From assembly GCA_035415725.1 (NCBI GenBank), contig DAOOGN010000136.1, positions 1-7,326 on the forward strand: a stretch of 7,326 nucleotides of DNA, read 5' to 3'. The notes under the pieces are model-generated. The model was given only the letters and a program-made list of their open reading frames with translations. It was not told where the DNA came from and did no database searches. The position numbers and the translations under genes are program-made. Numbering within the stretch: the first letter of the stretch is position 1; every line of letters begins with the position of its first letter. Origin of the DNA: DSWT01 sp035415725 (GTDB lineage: Bacteria; Chloroflexota; Anaerolineae; B4-G1; SLSP01). Of the stretch, positions 4,918 to 7,326 are shown one piece after another.

Positions 4918-7170
4918 AATTCTCGCCCGCGATTCTGGATTCTGCGTCTCCCACCACGTTTGCAACGCGATGAAAGGGACAGCCGGCTGCGCGGTGCCGC
5001 GCCGCCCAGTGTTCCACGCCACCGTGAGGGCCTTGCGCGCGCGGGTGATGCCGACGTAGAGCAGGCGCAGCCGTTCGGCGGCGTAATCTTCGCGCGCCTT
5101 CAGAGTGGGCGAACCTTCGTCGTAGACGAAAAGGTCAGGGTTGTCCTTAAGGGCTTTCAACTGCGCCAGCACCTCGGCTTCCAGATTGAGATGATCACGC
5201 ACGAACCACGCCTCTGAAATGAAGCTGTCCTGCGGCAGCGCAGAGGGGAAGTCGTAGTCGTTGACCGACAGCAGGTACACCTTGTCCCACTCCAGCCCCT
5301 TCGCCTTGTGGATCGTGGAGATGACGACCTCGCCTTTATGCGCGTCGGGATCGAAACCGGTGTCCTCGTCGGTGAAGCCCAGGAACTTGCGCTCGTTTTT
5401 GGCGACGACGGCCAATTCTTGCGTCAGCTCCGGCAGACGCCATTCGGGATGCGCGGCGGCGGCCTGCCGCAGCACCACAGCAAGTTTGTGGGCGACGGCA
5501 AGGTCGGCAGGCGCAGTGAAGAGGTCCTGCGTGAGCGTAAGGATGATTTGGTCGATGGGCAGGGTCGTCGTCCCTTGCCAGCGGCGCGCCAGGGTACGGA
5601 ATTCAAGCAAATGGTCATAGAGCAGCGGCTCTACGTCCGCCAAATTCTGCTCGGCCAGCCAATCGCGGTCCGCGCGCGGCCAGAGAAAATCCTCCACGCG
5701 CGCAATCTGCCGCAGGCGCTTGGCGACGTCCTCCACACGGGCTTCCATCGTCGGGTCCTCACGTGCCGCGCGCTGCCACACCCGATAAACGGTCGCCAGC
5801 TTTTTGGCCGACGTGGGGTCCGCGAGGTAATAGCAAAGATGCGTCAGTGCGCCTGCCGCCTCCCGCGTGGAGCGAGTACTGCGGAGCAGCTCGATGTAGG
5901 GGATATTCCGCGCCTTCAGCGCGTTCGCCACTTCGAAGCCACGCTCGTTGCGCGGGACGAGCACGGCGACGGTTTCGTCCTTGTGCTCCGGCAGCCAGCG
6001 TTCCAGCGAGCGCGCCACCGCTTCGATTTCCTGCTGCGGCGACACGCCGCGCGCGTTGAGGCGGACGTTTTCCGGTGCATCAGGCGGGTTCGGCTGTGGA
6101 TCGCCCGGCGGCGTTGGCTTGATGTAGGGCCTGGCGAGCGCCTCACGGAGCTTGGGGATAGGATGGGATTCGTTGCTCCAGCGGATGAGATAGTTCGCCA
6201 GGTCGATGATGCTCTGCATCGAACGCCCGGAGTTCGGTAAATCCCGTTTCTGAACGCCCGGCTGTTTCATAAATGTGCGCAGATATTCCGGGCTGGCGGT
6301 GGTGAATGTCTCGTAGATCGCCTGGTTGGGATCGCCAACGCGCACCCAGTTGCCGTCCGGCCCCACAAGCGTTTTGAGGATTTCTTCTTGCAAACGGCTG
6401 CTGTCTTGCGCTTCGTCTTCGAGAATATAGGGCCAGCGTTCGTGCAGCCGCGCCAGGAACGCCGGATCGAGGCGTAGCGTTTGCAGCGCCAGGCGGATGA
6501 GGTCGTCGAAGTCCACCGCACCGCGATAGGCCAGCGCGCGCTGGTAGTCAGTGTAGATCGCGTAGCCCATTTCCAGCAGTGGCAGTTCTTCGGGGAACCT
6601 GTCCAGCCGGTAGCGCAGGTCCGCGGGCGTGAGCTGCAAATCTTTGGCCTGCTTGATGAAACTGGTCGCCAGGCCGGTGACGTAATCCTGCCAGCGCCCA
6701 CGCCGCACCCATGCGGCGTGCAACTCGTCCACATCGGCGGCAAGGACGGCATCCAGGCCGGCGGGATGGCTGTGCACCCAGGCCTGGGCGGCATTCTGCA
6801 GGATCTCGAGCGCCGCCCGCTCGTCGATGATCTGGAAGTCGTCGGCGAGGCCCGCCAGCGCCGGACGCTCGCGCACGATATCGTGGGCCAGGCCGTGGAG
6901 CGTGCGCACGCGGTAGCCAACATGCGGCAGGAGTCCGCGCTCCTGCACGAAGCGCGCCACCCGCCCGGCGAAGTTGCTCACGGCGGAGTTGACCAGGGTG
7001 ACGATCAGCACCTCCTGATCGTCGCCCAGGTTGCCCGCGGCGATCAGTTTCGCCGCCAGCAGTGACAGCGTCCACGTCTTGCCACTGCCCGGCACGGCAG
7101 AAACGCCCATACGCCCGCCTGTGTAAGCGAGCACCTGACGTTGCCTGGGTCGGGGTTGAAAGTCTGCCAT
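4903..7170 (-). CDS. UvrD/PcrA-type superfamily 1 ATP-dependent DNA helicase
   Basis: A 755-residue 3'-5' SF1A helicase of the UvrD/Rep/PcrA/AddA group. Motifs in order: Q-motif around Q10 (RPRQRQVLAYTGG), Walker A AVPGSGKTWTL (25-35), motif Ia VTLVNSAVSNFAGRV (57-71), motif Ib RTLHGLAHDIV (89-99) and the Walker B box ILEDEAQDSS (249-258). These are followed by motif III VRVGDPNQAIYETF (276-289), motif IV LPNSGRSMQSII (311-322), motif V VVISTIHKAKGLEWDKVYLL (615-634) and motif VI ERLRLLYVGITRARKAL (699-715). All catalytic elements are intact. It ends soon after motif VI without a fused nuclease domain; a separate nuclease is encoded two genes downstream. The ATG at 7170 gives the family-like start MADFQPRPRQ but has no clear Shine-Dalgarno. 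A TTG at 7194 has GAGG 10 nt upstream and would add 8 residues, so the start is uncertain. No strong promoter is visible upstream, so it may be read together with the preceding gene. Confidence 0.93.
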   Translation of the reverse strand: MADFQPRPRQRQVLAYTGGRMGVSAVPGSGKTWTLSLLAAKLIAAGNLGDDQEVLIVTLVNSAVSNFAGRVARFVQERGLLPHVGYRVRTLHGLAHDIVRERPALAGLADDFQIIDERAALEILQNAAQAWVHSHPAGLDAVLAADVDELHAAWVRRGRWQDYVTGLATSFIKQAKDLQLTPADLRYRLDRFPEELPLLEMGYAIYTDYQRALAYRGAVDFDDLIRLALQTLRLDPAFLARLHERWPYILEDEAQDSSRLQEEILKTLVGPDGNWVRVGDPNQAIYETFTTASPEYLRTFMKQPGVQKRDLPNSGRSMQSIIDLANYLIRWSNESHPIPKLREALARPYIKPTPPGDPQPNPPDAPENVRLNARGVSPQQEIEAVARSLERWLPEHKDETVAVLVPRNERGFEVANALKARNIPYIELLRSTRSTREAAGALTHLCYYLADPTSAKKLATVYRVWQRAAREDPTMEARVEDVAKRLRQIARVEDFLWPRADRDWLAEQNLADVEPLLYDHLLEFRTLARRWQGTTTLPIDQIILTLTQDLFTAPADLAVAHKLAVVLRQAAAAHPEWRLPELTQELAVVAKNERKFLGFTDEDTGFDPDAHKGEVVISTIHKAKGLEWDKVYLLSVNDYDFPSALPQDSFISEAWFVRDHLNLEAEVLAQLKALKDNPDLFVYDEGSPTLKAREDYAAERLRLLYVGITRARKALTVAWNTGRRGTAQPAVPFIALQTWWETQNPESRARILSAD

Positions 7171-7233
7171 AGTCACAAAGGAGGCAAGACGCAAGCTTTC
7201 TGTTCCTCTATCCTGCTGATTGCATCCTGCCGC

Positions 7234-7326
7234 TCATTTCTCCAAATCTTCAAAGTCAAAGTGATCATTTCCATTGGACTTTTGACAACGTAAACTTGAC
7301 TTGACTGACGTCGAGTTGAAGCAGAA
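7234..7326 (-). CDS. Possible C-terminal end of an upstream gene (partial)
   Basis: On the minus strand one frame stays open from the window edge for 30 codons and stops at TGA (7236-7234). It ends in the acidic peptide SNGNDHFDFEDLEK, which looks like a plausible protein C-terminus. It would lie 63 nt before the helicase ATG on the same strand. Against it, the stretch is AT-richer than the confident genes, and 30 open codons can occur by chance. No product can be named. Confidence 0.25.
   Translation of the reverse strand, partial: FCFNSTSVKSSLRCQKSNGNDHFDFEDLEK

Noticed and set aside
5308..6240. 310-codon plus-strand open frame opposite the helicase
   Set aside because: It lies entirely antisense to a helicase with all motifs intact, and its arginine-rich translation has no recognisable domain. 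GC-rich coding DNA gives such shadows.
6267..6923. 218-codon minus-strand frame inside the helicase
   Set aside because: It is an out-of-frame reading of the helicase, rich in serine, arginine and tryptophan as expected of a frame shift shadow.
7195..7275. Short minus-strand ORF of about 33 codons just before the helicase
   Set aside because: It lacks a good ribosome binding site, overlaps another open frame and has no conserved look.
7240..7315. Short repeats GTCAA/CTTGA and an imperfect inverted repeat near the right edge
   Set aside because: The units are too short and irregular, in AT-rich DNA, to claim an operator or mobile-element end.

Overview
The window is a compact bacterial stretch, GC-rich in its genes and AT-richer between them, with every convincing gene on the minus strand. 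Read in the direction of transcription (right to left) the order is: possible 3' end of an unknown gene (7326-7234), a UvrD/PcrA-type superfamily 1 helicase, a DUF6398 protein, a PD-(D/E)XK nuclease with a four-cysteine iron-sulfur signature, 2,3-bisphosphoglycerate-dependent phosphoglycerate mutase (gpmA), and the exonuclease RecJ. The left 240 bases hold no gene but carry two promoter-like sites and a potentially structured leader that point at a gene beyond the window.

The likely source is a member of the Chloroflexota (Anaerolineae-like). This rests on remembered resemblance: a long RecJ with a C-terminal extension, and a DUF6398 protein beside this helicase and nuclease. It is an inference, because no marker gene is present.

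Layout: 7170-4903 is a complete helicase with all canonical motifs and no fused nuclease domain. It is followed after 51 nt by DUF6398 (4851-4327) and after 9 more nt by the nuclease (4317-3484), so these three look like one transcription unit. A well-formed sigma-70-type promoter lies between the nuclease and gpmA (3470-3443) and makes gpmA its own unit. A 12-bp perfect hairpin separates gpmA from recJ (2565-241). Near the left edge, two TTGACA promoters embedded in copies of the same 12-mer precede a predicted branched RNA.

Functionally, the most interesting part is the helicase / DUF6398 / Fe-S nuclease trio. It has the two activities that AddAB or RecBCD carry within one complex, here as separate polypeptides, plus a small protein with a helix-turn-helix or cyclin-like look. 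A reasonable hypothesis is a DNA-end-processing or repair machine, with RecJ (5'-3' single-strand exonuclease) nearby but separated by a housekeeping glycolytic gene. Nothing in the window identifies it as anti-phage rather than housekeeping repair.
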